Source of the DNA: SZUA-547 sp963669265
Lineage (GTDB): Bacteria; Pseudomonadota; Alphaproteobacteria; Rhodobacterales; Rhodobacteraceae
Direction of reading: 5' to 3'
Assembly: GCA_963669265.1 (NCBI GenBank)
Contig: OY769916.1
Span: 2,232,001-2,296,000, forward strand
Length of the DNA stretch: 64,000 nt
Part shown: positions 8,399 to 17,766 of the stretch, piece by piece
Numbering within the stretch: position 1 is the first letter of the stretch
Layout of the letters: every line of letters begins with the position of its first letter
Made by a program: the position numbers and the translations under genes
Notes under the pieces: model-generated
What the model was told of the DNA's origin: nothing
Seen by the model: the letters and a program-made list of their open reading frames with translations, nothing else
Databases searched by the model: none

Positions 8399-8899
8399 AT
8401 GATCGCCGAAAGCGCGGTAGCGATATTCTTGTCGGATGACGACGCCACAGCGCGCGTCGGCGCAGCGCTTGGCCTCGCGCTGCGACCGGGCGATTCGGTG
8501 ATGCTACAGGGCGATCTGGGCGCCGGTAAATCCGCCCTCGCCCGCGCCTCCATCCGCGCCCTTCTCGCCGAAGCCGGGCGGATGGAGGACATTCCCTCGC
8601 CCACATTCACCCTTGTGCAGGCCTATGAGACCGATCGGGGCGAGGTCTGGCATGTGGACCTCTATCGTCTGTCTTCCCCGGACGATGCGCTGGAGCTTGG
8701 CCTCGACGCGGCGTTTGAAGCCGCCATTACGCTGGTCGAATGGCCGGACCGTCTGGGGGATCTGGCGCCGCCGCGTAGACTTCTCGCAACGCTCGATATC
8801 CCCGAGGGGGATGTCGGCCGCATGCTGACGCTGACGCCGGTCGGTCCAGATTGGAGCGCGGTAATCGCCACCGCAGCCGAGGCGAGCGCACATGATTGA
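8399..8899 (+). CDS. tsaE: tRNA t6A biosynthesis ATPase TsaE
   Basis: ATPase partner of TsaB/TsaD in making N6-threonylcarbamoyladenosine at position 37 of ANN-decoding tRNAs. The 166-residue form starts MIAESAVAIFLSDDD. Walker A GDLGAGKS is at 38-45, followed by SPTFTLVQAYE, the WHVDLYRL motif and the LVEWPDRL motif, all typical. Length is normal. Longer in-frame starts exist at 8321 and 8354; ATG 8399 is preferred because the family begins there and GGGGTGGGG lies upstream. Its end overlaps amgK by 8 bases. The partner TsaB is encoded at 43.7-44.4 kb. Confidence 0.93.
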   Translation: MIAESAVAIFLSDDDATARVGAALGLALRPGDSVMLQGDLGAGKSALARASIRALLAEAGRMEDIPSPTFTLVQAYETDRGEVWHVDLYRLSSPDDALELGLDAAFEAAITLVEWPDRLGDLAPPRRLLATLDIPEGDVGRMLTLTPVGPDWSAVIATAAEASAHD

Positions 8900-9962
8900 G
8901 CGGGCGGCTGCGAGAGAGGCGCTTTTGGCGCAGGCGGGCTGGAGCGCGGCCGTCGCGGCGCCGCTCGCCGGGGACGCCTCCGCGCGCCGGTACGAAAAAT
9001 TGTCCGGCGGGCCGCGAGGATCTTCCGCAGTGCTGATGGACGCGCCGCCCGGCCCCACCAATGATACGCGCCGCTTTACCGCGCTCACCAGCTATTTGCG
9101 TTCGCTCGGATTCAGCGCACCCGATATCCTTGGCGCGGACCATGACGCAGGGTTCTTGCTGCTCGAAGACCTTGGAGACGACCTCTTTGCGCATGTCGCA
9201 AAGCGCCAGCCGTCGCTGGAGCCGGAGATATACAGGCGCGCGGTCGAGCTTCTCGCCCGTCTCACTGCGTCTGACGCGCCTCACACCCTGTCGCAGGTGG
9301 ATGGGAGAGATGATGCGTCCGTTGAGATCCCTGACTATGACGCGGAGTTTCTGCGGTTTGAGGCCGGGCTTTTCACGGAGTGGTGGTGGCCCGCCGCTGC
9401 CGGAGAAGCCCCGTCCAACGATTTGACGGCGGAGTATCGCGCGCTGATGGACTCGGCCTGCGCGCCGGTCGCCGAGTCGCGCGATGCGCTTGTCCTGCGG
9501 GACTTTCACGCCGAGAACCTGCTCTGGCTGCCGGAGCGGCCAGGCCTCGCGGCCGTCGGTCTGCTCGACTATCAGGATGCGCGCCGGGGTCACCCCGCAT
9601 ATGATCTGGTCTCGCTGTTGGAGGATGCGCGCCGCGACGTGCCCCTTGACCTCGCGCGGCTCCTGCAAGACGCCTACGCGACGGCGGCCGGTTTTTCGTC
9701 AGCAGAGCGCGAGGCGTTCAACGCCGCTTACGCCATTCTCGGCGCTCAACGAAACCTCAAGATTGTCGGTATCTTCGCACGCCTGCACCTGCGAGACGGT
9801 AAAGCCGGCTATCTGCCTCTGATTCCACGGGTCTGGGCGCATTTGATGCGAGACCTCGCGCACCCGGCGCTCGCCGAACTGCGCAATTTCGTGCACACCC
9901 ACGCGCCAGCGCCGAGCGAGACGGCGCTCGCCCGCGTAAAAGCGGCGGGAAAACCGATATGA
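8892..9962 (+). CDS. amgK: N-acetylmuramate/N-acetylglucosamine kinase AmgK
   Basis: Sugar 1-kinase of the anhydro-MurNAc recycling pathway: phosphorylates MurNAc (and GlcNAc) at the anomeric position, feeding MurU so that UDP-MurNAc is remade without MurA. The 356-residue protein has the aminoglycoside-phosphotransferase fold: LLLEDLGDDLF hinge (89-99), catalytic loop VLRDFHAENLLW (Asp204, His206, Asn209) and metal-binding Asp226 in LLDYQDARRGHPAYDLVSLLEDARRD. The pairing with a MurU-like nucleotidyltransferase overlapping by ATGA is the diagnostic context; it is also next to tsaE, as in related genomes. Confidence 0.88.
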   Translation: MIERAAAREALLAQAGWSAAVAAPLAGDASARRYEKLSGGPRGSSAVLMDAPPGPTNDTRRFTALTSYLRSLGFSAPDILGADHDAGFLLLEDLGDDLFAHVAKRQPSLEPEIYRRAVELLARLTASDAPHTLSQVDGRDDASVEIPDYDAEFLRFEAGLFTEWWWPAAAGEAPSNDLTAEYRALMDSACAPVAESRDALVLRDFHAENLLWLPERPGLAAVGLLDYQDARRGHPAYDLVSLLEDARRDVPLDLARLLQDAYATAAGFSSAEREAFNAAYAILGAQRNLKIVGIFARLHLRDGKAGYLPLIPRVWAHLMRDLAHPALAELRNFVHTHAPAPSETALARVKAAGKPI

Positions 9963-10702
9963 GCGCGGCGCCGCACACAGCAATGATCCTCGCCGCTGGT
10001 TTGGGCACGCGCATGCGGCCCCTGACCGACACGCAGCCGAAACCATTGTTGCGCGTCGCATTACGCACCTTGATCGATCATGCAATTGATCGGGTAGTGG
10101 AGGCGCGCGCCAGCAGGGTCGTGATCAATATCCACTATCTGGCCCCGCAGATACGCGATCATCTGGCGAGCAGGCGCGACGCTGAGATCATTTTCTCCGA
10201 TGAAACGGACCAATTGCTCGATACGGGGGGCGGCCTGACCAAGGCTGCGGCGCTCTTAGGGCCCGATCCGGTCTATGTGCTCTCCAGCGACTCGATCTGG
10301 ACGGGCGCGCCGCCTCTGCAGACACTCGCGCGCGCCTGGGACGGCGACGCGATGGACGTGTTGATGCTGATGGCGCGTGTGGAGCGCGCAATCGCCTATA
10401 CGCGAGCGGGCGATTACCGTCTGGCGGCGTCCGGGTCGGTGCGCACGCCGATCCGTCGCCGCGAGGCGCCGACCGCGCCTTTTGTGTTCACCAGTGCGCA
10501 AATCCTGCACCCGAAAACCTTCGCGACGCATCCGCCCGGCCCATATTCGCAGCGGGAGATTTGGGATGATCTGGAGGCGACGGGCCGATTGAAGGCCGTG
10601 ATCCATGACGGCGACTGGGTGGATGTGGGCACGCCGGAGGGGCTCGACGCCGCGACCGCCGCCGTTGAAGCGGAGCGCCGCGCGGCGGGAGGCGAGGGAT
10701 GA
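9959..10702 (+). CDS. murU: N-acetylmuramate-1-phosphate uridylyltransferase MurU
   Basis: Nucleotidyltransferase that turns MurNAc-1-phosphate plus UTP into UDP-MurNAc, bypassing fosfomycin-sensitive de novo synthesis. The 247-residue protein starts with the signature LAAGLGTRMRPLTDTQPKPL (11-30), followed by GGGLTKA and the SSDSIW metal/nucleotide motif. It ends with DWVDVGTPEGLDAA. The length and lack of a left-handed beta-helix match MurU rather than GlmU/RmlA. It overlaps amgK before it and addB after it by 4 bases each. Confidence 0.87.
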   Translation: MSAAPHTAMILAAGLGTRMRPLTDTQPKPLLRVALRTLIDHAIDRVVEARASRVVINIHYLAPQIRDHLASRRDAEIIFSDETDQLLDTGGGLTKAAALLGPDPVYVLSSDSIWTGAPPLQTLARAWDGDAMDVLMLMARVERAIAYTRAGDYRLAASGSVRTPIRRREAPTAPFVFTSAQILHPKTFATHPPGPYSQREIWDDLEATGRLKAVIHDGDWVDVGTPEGLDAATAAVEAERRAAGGEG

Positions 10703-13700
10703 GGCTCTTCGGCGACGCCGGCGGCCCTCGCGTGTTCCATATCCCGGCCTGCGCCGACTTTTCGGCGAGCCTCGCGAAGGGTCTACTGGCCCGCACACCG
10801 GAATCTGCGCCGCCAGAGGCGATGGCGCGTGTGCAGATCTTCACCAATACACGCCGCGCCGCCCGATCGTTTAGCGCCGCTATACGCTCGGCGGTTGGCG
10901 CTACGGGATTCGCGCCCGATATCCGGGTATTTGGGGAGTTGGGGGCCGATCCGAGATTGTCTCTCGACGCGCCGCAATCGGTGGACCCGTTGGTGCGCCG
11001 CCTCCGATTGACCCGCATCGTCAGGGACATCCTGGAACGCGCAGAGGGCAGGCTGGGGCCGCCCTCGGCCGCGCCAGCGCTTGCGGATCTTGTCTCGTCG
11101 ATGGTGGACGAGCTTCAGGAACACCAGGTCGACATCGAAAGCCTCGACGCCGCCGCGACGGAGGATCATGCGGCGCACTGGGAGATTTCTCGCCTCGTGT
11201 TGCAAACGGCCCAGCAGGAATGGCGCGTCTGGGCGGAGGCGCATCTGTCAGGCGCGCTGGATCCGATGGACCGTCAGATGCGCGCCATCGAGGCGACGAT
11301 AGCTGCTTGGGAAAGGAGTCCGCCGCAGCATCCAGTCATAGCCGCCGGGTCCACCGCATCCCGGCCCGGCGCGCTCCGCCTGCTCGCGGCGATCGCGCGA
11401 CTTCCGCAGGGGGCGGTGATTCTGCCGGGATTCGATCCAAGTCTCGATGCGAGCGCGATGGCCAACATCTCCGCTGAGCATCCGCAATCGGCGATGCGGA
11501 GATTCGTTGACGCGCTCGATATGTCAAACGAGGAGATACAGGACTGGCGGCGCGACGCCTCTGACCCAGAGTCTTTGCAATTGAGAGCGGAGCTTGTCGC
11601 GGAATCGCTGCGTCCGGCGCCTGTGACCGACGCATGGCGCGCGCATGTCGGTCGGATTGGGGTGATCTCAGCGAAGGCGACCGAAGGCCTGACGTTGATC
11701 GAGGCCCCTGACGCAAGGCGGGAGGCCGAGGCGGCGGCCCTTGCGATCCGAGAGACATTGAGCGATCCCTCTGCAACTGTCGCGCTTGTAACGCCAGACA
11801 GAACGCTCGCGCGTCGCGTGGCGACGGAACTCTCCCGCGCTGGCGTCGACGCGGACGATTCCGGCGGTCGTCCGCTCTCTTTGACGCCGCCCGGCGCGTT
11901 TCTGAACCTTCTCGCCGATTGGGAAGTGGACCATCACAGCAGCCGGGACGCGGCGCTCCGCCTGCTGGCCTTGCTGAAACACCCGATGTGCGCAGCGGGC
12001 GCGTCTCGCGGCGGACATCTCGCCGCCGTTCGGTGGATGGAGATCGCCGCGCTCCGGCAATCGACGCCCGCGACCAGCTTTTCAGCGCTGCGTAGCGCAA
12101 TCGCTACATGGCAGAAGGAACGCGATGGCCGTAAGGCGCGCGCTGAGGCCGCTTTGGCCCTTGTCGAGCGTGTAGAGCGCGCACTGGCCCCCATAGCGGC
12201 CCTGCAGGGGGCCCTGACCCCGCTTGCCGACCGGATCACCGCGCATAGGGCCGCTGCGACCGCTCTGGCCTCGTTGGGAGAGGATGAGGGTGAACCGGAG
12301 GGATCCCCGCCTTTGCCGCCGTCGCTGTGGCGCGACGCGGACGGAGAGGCCGCGCATGGGGCTCTACTGGCGCTTAGTTGGGCGGCGCCAGCCTTCGGCG
12401 ATTCGCACCCCCGTGACTACGCGCAGCTGCTGAGCGCGCATCTGGCGGCCGAGTCGGCCCGGGAGTCGGTGCGATCCCATCCCAGGCTCGCCATATACGG
12501 TCCGCTGGAAGCCCGGATGCAGCGCGCCGATCGCGTGATACTCGCCGGTCTCGACGAGGGCGTCTGGCCGGAGGCGCCGCAACTCGACCCGTGGTTCAGC
12601 CGTCCAATGCAGCGCGCGGCCGGCCTGCCCGACGTGGAGCGCCGCCTTGGCCTTTCCGCCCATGACTTCGCGCAAGGAATGGGCGCAAGAGAAGTGGTGC
12701 TGACGCGCGCGCTGAAGCGGGACGGCGCGGCGACTGTGGCGTCCCGCTGGGTGCAAAGGCTCGGCAATCTGCTGCATGGCGCCGCGCCGGACGCGCTGAA
12801 AGCCGTCAAAGCACGCGGTGAGGACTATTTGCGTATCGCATCGCAGAACACAGTTGCGCCAAATACGCCGCCCGCTCGTCGTCCCGCGCCGAATCCAGCG
12901 ATCAACGCCCGCCCCAGGCGCTTATCTGTAACGCGCATAGAAACGCTCATTCGTGACCCCTACGCCATCTATGCCGAAAAGGTGCTAGGCTTACGCGCCA
13001 TTCCGCCGATCGGGCGTATTCCGGACGCGCGGGAGCGGGGATCGGCCGCGCATAAGGCGATGGAGCTCTTCACGAGGGCGAATCTCGGCGCCTATCCTGT
13101 CGACCCGTGGCCGATCTGGGCGAGTTCTGTTGAGGAGGCGCTGAAATCCGTCGACGCGTGGCCGGCGACGCAGGCGCTATGGCGGCGACGGCTGGAACGG
13201 GTGGCCCCCTGGTTCCTGGCGAGCGAGGCGGAACGGCGTGCGGCGGGACGCCCGCTGGGCGTCGAGATCTCCGGGCGTCTCACATTTGCGGCCCCTGAAG
13301 GCGACTTCACCCTGACCGCCAAGGCCGACCGCATCGATCTGCGCTCGGGCGCCGGATACACGCTCTATGACTACAAGACCGGCGCTTTGCCGTCGGAGCC
13401 GCAGGTCGCCGCTTTCGCCAAGCAACTGCCTTTAGAGGCGGCGATCGCGGAGGCGGGCGGGTTCGAGGGGCTCGCGGCCGCTCCGGCGGCGGGGTTGGTC
13501 TATATTCGCTTAGGTGGGGACGGCGACGAGAAATCCGTCGCCCGGAAAACCCCTGCGGCGGAGCAGGCGTCGTCGTCGCTTGCGCAACTCAAGGACCTGA
13601 TCGCTGCCTACGACGCGGCCGCTACGCCCTATCTCAGCCGGTCTCGGCCCGAGCGCATCGCTCATGAGAGCGATTACGACCATCTCGCGCGCGTGGCCGA

Positions 13701-13737
13701 ATGGAGCTCAGCGGACGGCGAGGAGACCGGATCGTGA
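10699..13737 (+). CDS. addB: Double-strand break repair helicase-nuclease subunit AddB
   Basis: Second subunit of the AddAB complex that resects double-strand DNA ends for RecA loading. At 1012 residues it has the alphaproteobacterial AddB length. An N-terminal inactivated-helicase part contains VFHIPACADFSASLAKGLL and FTNTRRAARSF; the middle carries RADRVILAGLDEGVWPEAPQ and LDPWFSRPMQ. The C-terminal PD-(D/E)XK nuclease is marked by SVTRIETLIRDPYAIYAEKV and the catalytic YDYKTG. No Walker A is seen, as expected for these AddB proteins. It is joined to murU by ATGA and to addA by GTGA overlap. Confidence 0.93.
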   Translation: MRLFGDAGGPRVFHIPACADFSASLAKGLLARTPESAPPEAMARVQIFTNTRRAARSFSAAIRSAVGATGFAPDIRVFGELGADPRLSLDAPQSVDPLVRRLRLTRIVRDILERAEGRLGPPSAAPALADLVSSMVDELQEHQVDIESLDAAATEDHAAHWEISRLVLQTAQQEWRVWAEAHLSGALDPMDRQMRAIEATIAAWERSPPQHPVIAAGSTASRPGALRLLAAIARLPQGAVILPGFDPSLDASAMANISAEHPQSAMRRFVDALDMSNEEIQDWRRDASDPESLQLRAELVAESLRPAPVTDAWRAHVGRIGVISAKATEGLTLIEAPDARREAEAAALAIRETLSDPSATVALVTPDRTLARRVATELSRAGVDADDSGGRPLSLTPPGAFLNLLADWEVDHHSSRDAALRLLALLKHPMCAAGASRGGHLAAVRWMEIAALRQSTPATSFSALRSAIATWQKERDGRKARAEAALALVERVERALAPIAALQGALTPLADRITAHRAAATALASLGEDEGEPEGSPPLPPSLWRDADGEAAHGALLALSWAAPAFGDSHPRDYAQLLSAHLAAESARESVRSHPRLAIYGPLEARMQRADRVILAGLDEGVWPEAPQLDPWFSRPMQRAAGLPDVERRLGLSAHDFAQGMGAREVVLTRALKRDGAATVASRWVQRLGNLLHGAAPDALKAVKARGEDYLRIASQNTVAPNTPPARRPAPNPAINARPRRLSVTRIETLIRDPYAIYAEKVLGLRAIPPIGRIPDARERGSAAHKAMELFTRANLGAYPVDPWPIWASSVEEALKSVDAWPATQALWRRRLERVAPWFLASEAERRAAGRPLGVEISGRLTFAAPEGDFTLTAKADRIDLRSGAGYTLYDYKTGALPSEPQVAAFAKQLPLEAAIAEAGGFEGLAAAPAAGLVYIRLGGDGDEKSVARKTPAAEQASSSLAQLKDLIAAYDAAATPYLSRSRPERIAHESDYDHLARVAEWSSADGEETGS

Positions 13738-16700
13738 GCGCGGCGGACGCCTTCGGCGATCCACGCATTCCGCAATTGCGCGCCGCCGATCCCTCAGGTT
13801 CGGCCTGGGTGTCCGCCAATGCGGGGTCGGGCAAGACGCGGGTGCTGGTTGAGCGCGTCGCCCGGATGCTGCTGGCGGGGGCGCATCCCCACCGCATTCT
13901 CTGTCTCACCTACACCAATGCGGCGGCGGCGGAGATGCAAAACCGCCTGTTCGCCATGCTGGGCGAGTGGGCGATGCTGGATGACGCCACGCTATCCTCC
14001 GCGCTCAACGATTTGGCCGAGGGCGGGACGGCGGCGACGCCGGAAGATCTGGCGCGGGCCCGCCGCCTGTTCGCGAAGGCGCTGGAGACGCCTGGCGGTC
14101 TAAAAGTCCAGACGATCCACGCGTTTTGCGCGACCGTGCTGCGGCGGTTTCCGATGGAGGCCGGCGTCTCGCCCCGGTTCGAGGTTCTGGACGACCGAAG
14201 TCGAGGCGAGTTGCTGGCGCAGGCGAGAGAAGCTGCGATCACCGCCGCCACGCGGGGCGACGACCCGACGCTGGCGGCCGCATTCGACACGCTCACGGCG
14301 CGGCTCGCCGAGGATTCGCTGGAGGCGCTCCTCGATGAGGCCGTCTCGCGCGGCGCGTTGTTTTTGGGCGACAATGCGATCCCGGCGCTCTACGCGGCGC
14401 TTGGCGTCCCGCAAGGCGTTGATTGGCGGCGGGAGGTTCTGGCGTGGCGTAATGCGCTGGATATCACGGTGCTCACACGCGCGGTCGAGATCCTGACGGC
14501 GGGCAAATCCAGCGATGCGCAGCATGGCGACAGGCTCGCCAAGCTTTGCGCAGGCGCCGATGGCGGGGAGATCTTCACGGCGGGATGCGCGGTTTTTCTC
14601 ACCGGAAACGGCGCGGCGCGAAAACTGGAAAAGGCGCCCACGAAAGACGTCGACGCCGGACACCCATGGATTCGGCCGCTGTTGCTGGAGACGCAAAAGA
14701 GCTTTCTCGACCTGTTGGACCAGGTGCGCGCCTGCCAATGCGCGGAAGTATCGAACGCGTTGCACGTTTTCGGCAAATCTGTATTGCATGAGTTTACGAA
14801 TTTGAAGGCGCGGCATAGCGCGCTGGACTTCGACGACATCATTCAGCGCACCCTGGCGTTGCTGGAGCAGGCCGAGACCGCGTCCTGGGTGCTATTCAAG
14901 CTAGATGGCGGCCTGGACCATATTCTGGTCGACGAAGCGCAGGACACCAGCCCCGACCAGTGGCGCGCCATCGCGGCGCTACTGGAGGAGTTCCACGCCG
15001 GACTGGGCGCAGAGACCACAGAGCGCACGCTGTTCGTGGTCGGCGACGAGAAACAGTCGATCTACAGCTTTCAGGGCGCGGATCCCCGTGAGTTCGAAGT
15101 TATGCGGCGACGGCTGGCGCGTCGTCTTCAGGCGATGGGGCGCGAGTTGACGTCGCCCAGTCTGATGACGTCCTTCCGCTCCGCCTCGGCCATCCTGCGG
15201 GTCGTCGACAGGGTTCTCGCTGATCCCGCAGCCGCTGGCATGAGCGCGGGCAGTCTGGCCGATCATGCGGCCAACCGCGATTCTCTCACCGATCCCGGCC
15301 GCGTCGACCTGTGGCCGGTCGTGCCGCCCGGAGAAAAAGCCGAGGAGCCGCCATGGTGGACGCCGGTGGACGCCCCCAGCCCGACGGATCCGGAGCTACG
15401 ATTGGCCGACGCCATCGCGCAAGAGGTCGCCCGCTGGCTCTCCACCGGAGCGGTGATCCCAGGAAAGGGCGGATCCGTAACGCCAGGCGATATATTGATA
15501 CTCGTCCGCCGCCGAGGAAAGCTCGCGAAAGAGATTCTCCGCCGGCTTCAGCAGTTGAATGTGCCGGTCGCGGGCGCCGACCGGCTCCGGATCGCCGATC
15601 ACATCGCGATCAAGGACCTGATGGCGCTCGCGAAGGTCGCGCTTCTACCTGAGGACGATCTGTCGCTGGCGGCGCTGCTGCGGTCGCCCCTTTGCGGCCT
15701 CTCAGAGGACGATTTGTTCGATCTCGCCCATGGGCGCGGCCAATCGCGCCTTTGGGACCGTCTGACGGCCGCCAAAGACAAGCCCGCCGACGCGGTGGAA
15801 ATGCTGCGAGATATGGCTGCGCAGGCGGACTACCTGCGCCCCTTCGAATTTCTTCAACGCGTGCTGATCCGCCACGATGGGCGACGGCGGCTGATCGGCC
15901 GCCTTGGTCCGGACTCGGAAGACGCTATCGACGAGTTGTTGTCGCAGGCCCTCGCTTATGAACAGGCGGAGACACCATCCTTGCAGGGTTTTGTCGAATG
16001 GATTGAAACCGGCGACCCGGAGATCAAGCGGGAGCAGCAACCGCGAGAGGAGGGCGATCCCGGCGTGGTGCGGCTGATGACCGTTCATGGCGCGAAGGGC
16101 CTCGAGTCTCCGATTGTCATCTTGCCCGATACACTTGCGCCTGCGCGCGCGCGGGATCCGCAGATTCTCGCGCTGAAGGGGCTGGATCGCGCGACGGCGG
16201 CGTCGGCTGGCGCGGCGAAGGACGATCCGCCAGCGCTGTCGGCTGCGCGCGAGGACGCAAGACGGCGGGCGGAGGAGGAGCGTACGCGGCTCCTTTACGT
16301 GGCCATGACGCGAGCGGAGGATTGGCTGGTGGTCTGCGCCGCCGGAGACGCCAAACGCGCTGAGGAGGGCTGGCACGGGCTGGTGCGGCGCGCCATGGCG
16401 GAGACCGCGCAGCCGCTGGAGACGCCGCTCTCTGCGCTCGGCCTCGCGCCGGGCCTGCGGGTCGAGGATGCGACGGCAGCCCAGATAGAAGCGCAGGCGG
16501 AATCCGAACACAGCTCTCCCCCGCGCACGCCCCAAGCACCGCAGCTCCTACCCGATTGGCTGTCAGCCCCCCTACCGACAGACAGGGCGACCGAACGCTC
16601 GCTCTCCCCCTCCGATCTGGGCGGCGTGCATAACGTCGCCGCGGAGCAGGTTGGCGATGGGTCTCCCGATGCTCCCGAACACGACCGGGCGCGCGCCATG

Positions 16701-17249
16701 CGCCGGGGCGATCTGATCCATCGCGCGCTCGAATTCGCCGCCGATGCCCTCCCCGAGGATCGTGAGGCGCTTATCAACCGGATCCTTAGCGAGCGCTCCA
16801 GTTCGTACACCGATGAGTTTACCGACGAAGACCGCGGCGAAATGGCGAAAGAGGTGCAAACTGTCCTCGATGCGCCCGAACTGGCGTCGGTCTTCACGGC
16901 GGAGGCGCTCGCCGAGCCCGCCCTCTGGGCGGAGCTGCCGGAACTGGGCGGGCGCAGAATCGAGGCGCGGCTGGACCGTCTGATCGTCGAGCGCGCGCCG
17001 GACGGCGCGACCAAGGTGCGAATCATCGACTTCAAGACCAACCGCCACCCGCCGCTCCGGGCGGAGGACACGCCGGAAGCCTATCTTCGTCAGCTTGGCG
17101 CCTATCGCGCCGCCGCCGCGCGCCTTTATCCGGACGCAAGCCTCGAAACGGCGATTCTCTGGACCGCAGACGCCCGATTGATGGTGGTTCCGGCGGATTT
17201 GGGCGCGGCGGCGCTCGCCCGCGCGGCGGCTGACCTGAAGACCGGATAG
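13734..17249 (+). CDS. addA: Double-strand break repair helicase-nuclease AddA
   Basis: UvrD-type helicase plus nuclease subunit of AddAB. The 1171-residue protein has Walker A SANAGSGKTRVLVERVAR near 28-35, the LTYTNAAAAEMQNRL motif Ia, DEAQDTSPDQW (motif II), VGDEKQSIYSFQGADPREF (motif III), LMTVHGAKGLESPIVILPD (motif V) and EERTRLLYVAMTRAEDWL (motif VI). The C-terminal RecB-like nuclease is marked by the IIDFKTNRHPP lysine motif. I chose the GTG at 13734 because it overlaps the addB stop (GTGA) and follows a GAGGAG ribosome site; an in-frame ATG at 13701 would add 11 residues. Last gene of the overlapping chain from tsaE. Confidence 0.94.
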   Translation: MSAADAFGDPRIPQLRAADPSGSAWVSANAGSGKTRVLVERVARMLLAGAHPHRILCLTYTNAAAAEMQNRLFAMLGEWAMLDDATLSSALNDLAEGGTAATPEDLARARRLFAKALETPGGLKVQTIHAFCATVLRRFPMEAGVSPRFEVLDDRSRGELLAQAREAAITAATRGDDPTLAAAFDTLTARLAEDSLEALLDEAVSRGALFLGDNAIPALYAALGVPQGVDWRREVLAWRNALDITVLTRAVEILTAGKSSDAQHGDRLAKLCAGADGGEIFTAGCAVFLTGNGAARKLEKAPTKDVDAGHPWIRPLLLETQKSFLDLLDQVRACQCAEVSNALHVFGKSVLHEFTNLKARHSALDFDDIIQRTLALLEQAETASWVLFKLDGGLDHILVDEAQDTSPDQWRAIAALLEEFHAGLGAETTERTLFVVGDEKQSIYSFQGADPREFEVMRRRLARRLQAMGRELTSPSLMTSFRSASAILRVVDRVLADPAAAGMSAGSLADHAANRDSLTDPGRVDLWPVVPPGEKAEEPPWWTPVDAPSPTDPELRLADAIAQEVARWLSTGAVIPGKGGSVTPGDILILVRRRGKLAKEILRRLQQLNVPVAGADRLRIADHIAIKDLMALAKVALLPEDDLSLAALLRSPLCGLSEDDLFDLAHGRGQSRLWDRLTAAKDKPADAVEMLRDMAAQADYLRPFEFLQRVLIRHDGRRRLIGRLGPDSEDAIDELLSQALAYEQAETPSLQGFVEWIETGDPEIKREQQPREEGDPGVVRLMTVHGAKGLESPIVILPDTLAPARARDPQILALKGLDRATAASAGAAKDDPPALSAAREDARRRAEEERTRLLYVAMTRAEDWLVVCAAGDAKRAEEGWHGLVRRAMAETAQPLETPLSALGLAPGLRVEDATAAQIEAQAESEHSSPPRTPQAPQLLPDWLSAPLPTDRATERSLSPSDLGGVHNVAAEQVGDGSPDAPEHDRARAMRRGDLIHRALEFAADALPEDREALINRILSERSSSYTDEFTDEDRGEMAKEVQTVLDAPELASVFTAEALAEPALWAELPELGGRRIEARLDRLIVERAPDGATKVRIIDFKTNRHPPLRAEDTPEAYLRQLGAYRAAAARLYPDASLETAILWTADARLMVVPADLGAAALARAAADLKTG

Positions 17250-17282
17250 GCTGATTACGCAAACGTGAGGGCATGGCCCGCC

Positions 17283-17311
17283 TTGACCCCTGAACCCGCC
17301 GTTCCTACGTT
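17283..17311 (+). promoter_or_regulatory. Candidate promoter of trxA
   Basis: TTGACC (17283-17288), 17-base spacer, TACGTT (17306-17311), giving a start near 17318, about 45 bases before the trxA ATG. It would let thioredoxin be expressed independently of addAB. Confidence 0.45.
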
Positions 17312-17361
17312 GGCCACTTCAAGAGATCGAGCGCCCCCTGCGTTCTTATAAGGAGAGGCTC

Positions 17362-17682
17362 ATGAGCACTCACGCCGTGACCGACCAGGAATTCGAATCG
17401 CAAGTCATTCAATCGGATACGCCCGTCGTCGTCGATTTTTGGGCGGAATGGTGCGCGCCGTGCAAACGTATCGCGCCCGCTTTGGAAGAGATCGCCGCCG
17501 AGATGGGCGACAAGGTTAAGGTCGCTAAGGTGAATATCGACGAGAACCCGAACGCGCCCTCGAAATACGGCGTGCGCGGCATTCCCACCTTGCTGCTGTT
17601 CAAGGGCGGCGAAGTGGTGTCGAACTCCGTCGGCGCCAAACCCAAGGCGAAGCTTGTGGAGTGGATCGAAGAGTCGATCTGA
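17362..17682 (+). CDS. trxA: Thioredoxin TrxA
   Basis: Small cytosolic dithiol oxidoreductase, 106 residues, single thioredoxin fold. The active site is DFWAEWCAPCKRIAP with Cys31 and Cys34. The middle dipeptide is Ala-Pro instead of the usual Gly-Pro. The cis-Pro loop GVRGIPTLLLFKGGE and C-terminal Gly are intact. A strong AAGGAGAGG precedes the ATG. It lies about 110 bases after addA with its own likely promoter and terminator. The addA-trxA neighbourhood recurs in relatives. Confidence 0.96.
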   Translation: MSTHAVTDQEFESQVIQSDTPVVVDFWAEWCAPCKRIAPALEEIAAEMGDKVKVAKVNIDENPNAPSKYGVRGIPTLLLFKGGEVVSNSVGAKPKAKLVEWIEESI

Positions 17683-17729
17683 CCTCACACGTCCACAGCA
17701 AAAGATTAGGGGGCTGGCAAAGCCTCAGG

Positions 17730-17758
17730 AACCCTCGGCCCGCGCCGGGGGTTTCTTG
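17730..17758 (+). terminator. Rho-independent terminator of trxA
   Basis: A 10-bp stem (17730-17739 with 17744-17753, one G-T pair), loop CCGC, then TTTCTTGTT. It sits 47 bases past the trxA stop and just before the 3' end of the opposing folC. Confidence 0.85.
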
Positions 17759-17766
17759 TTGCGTTC

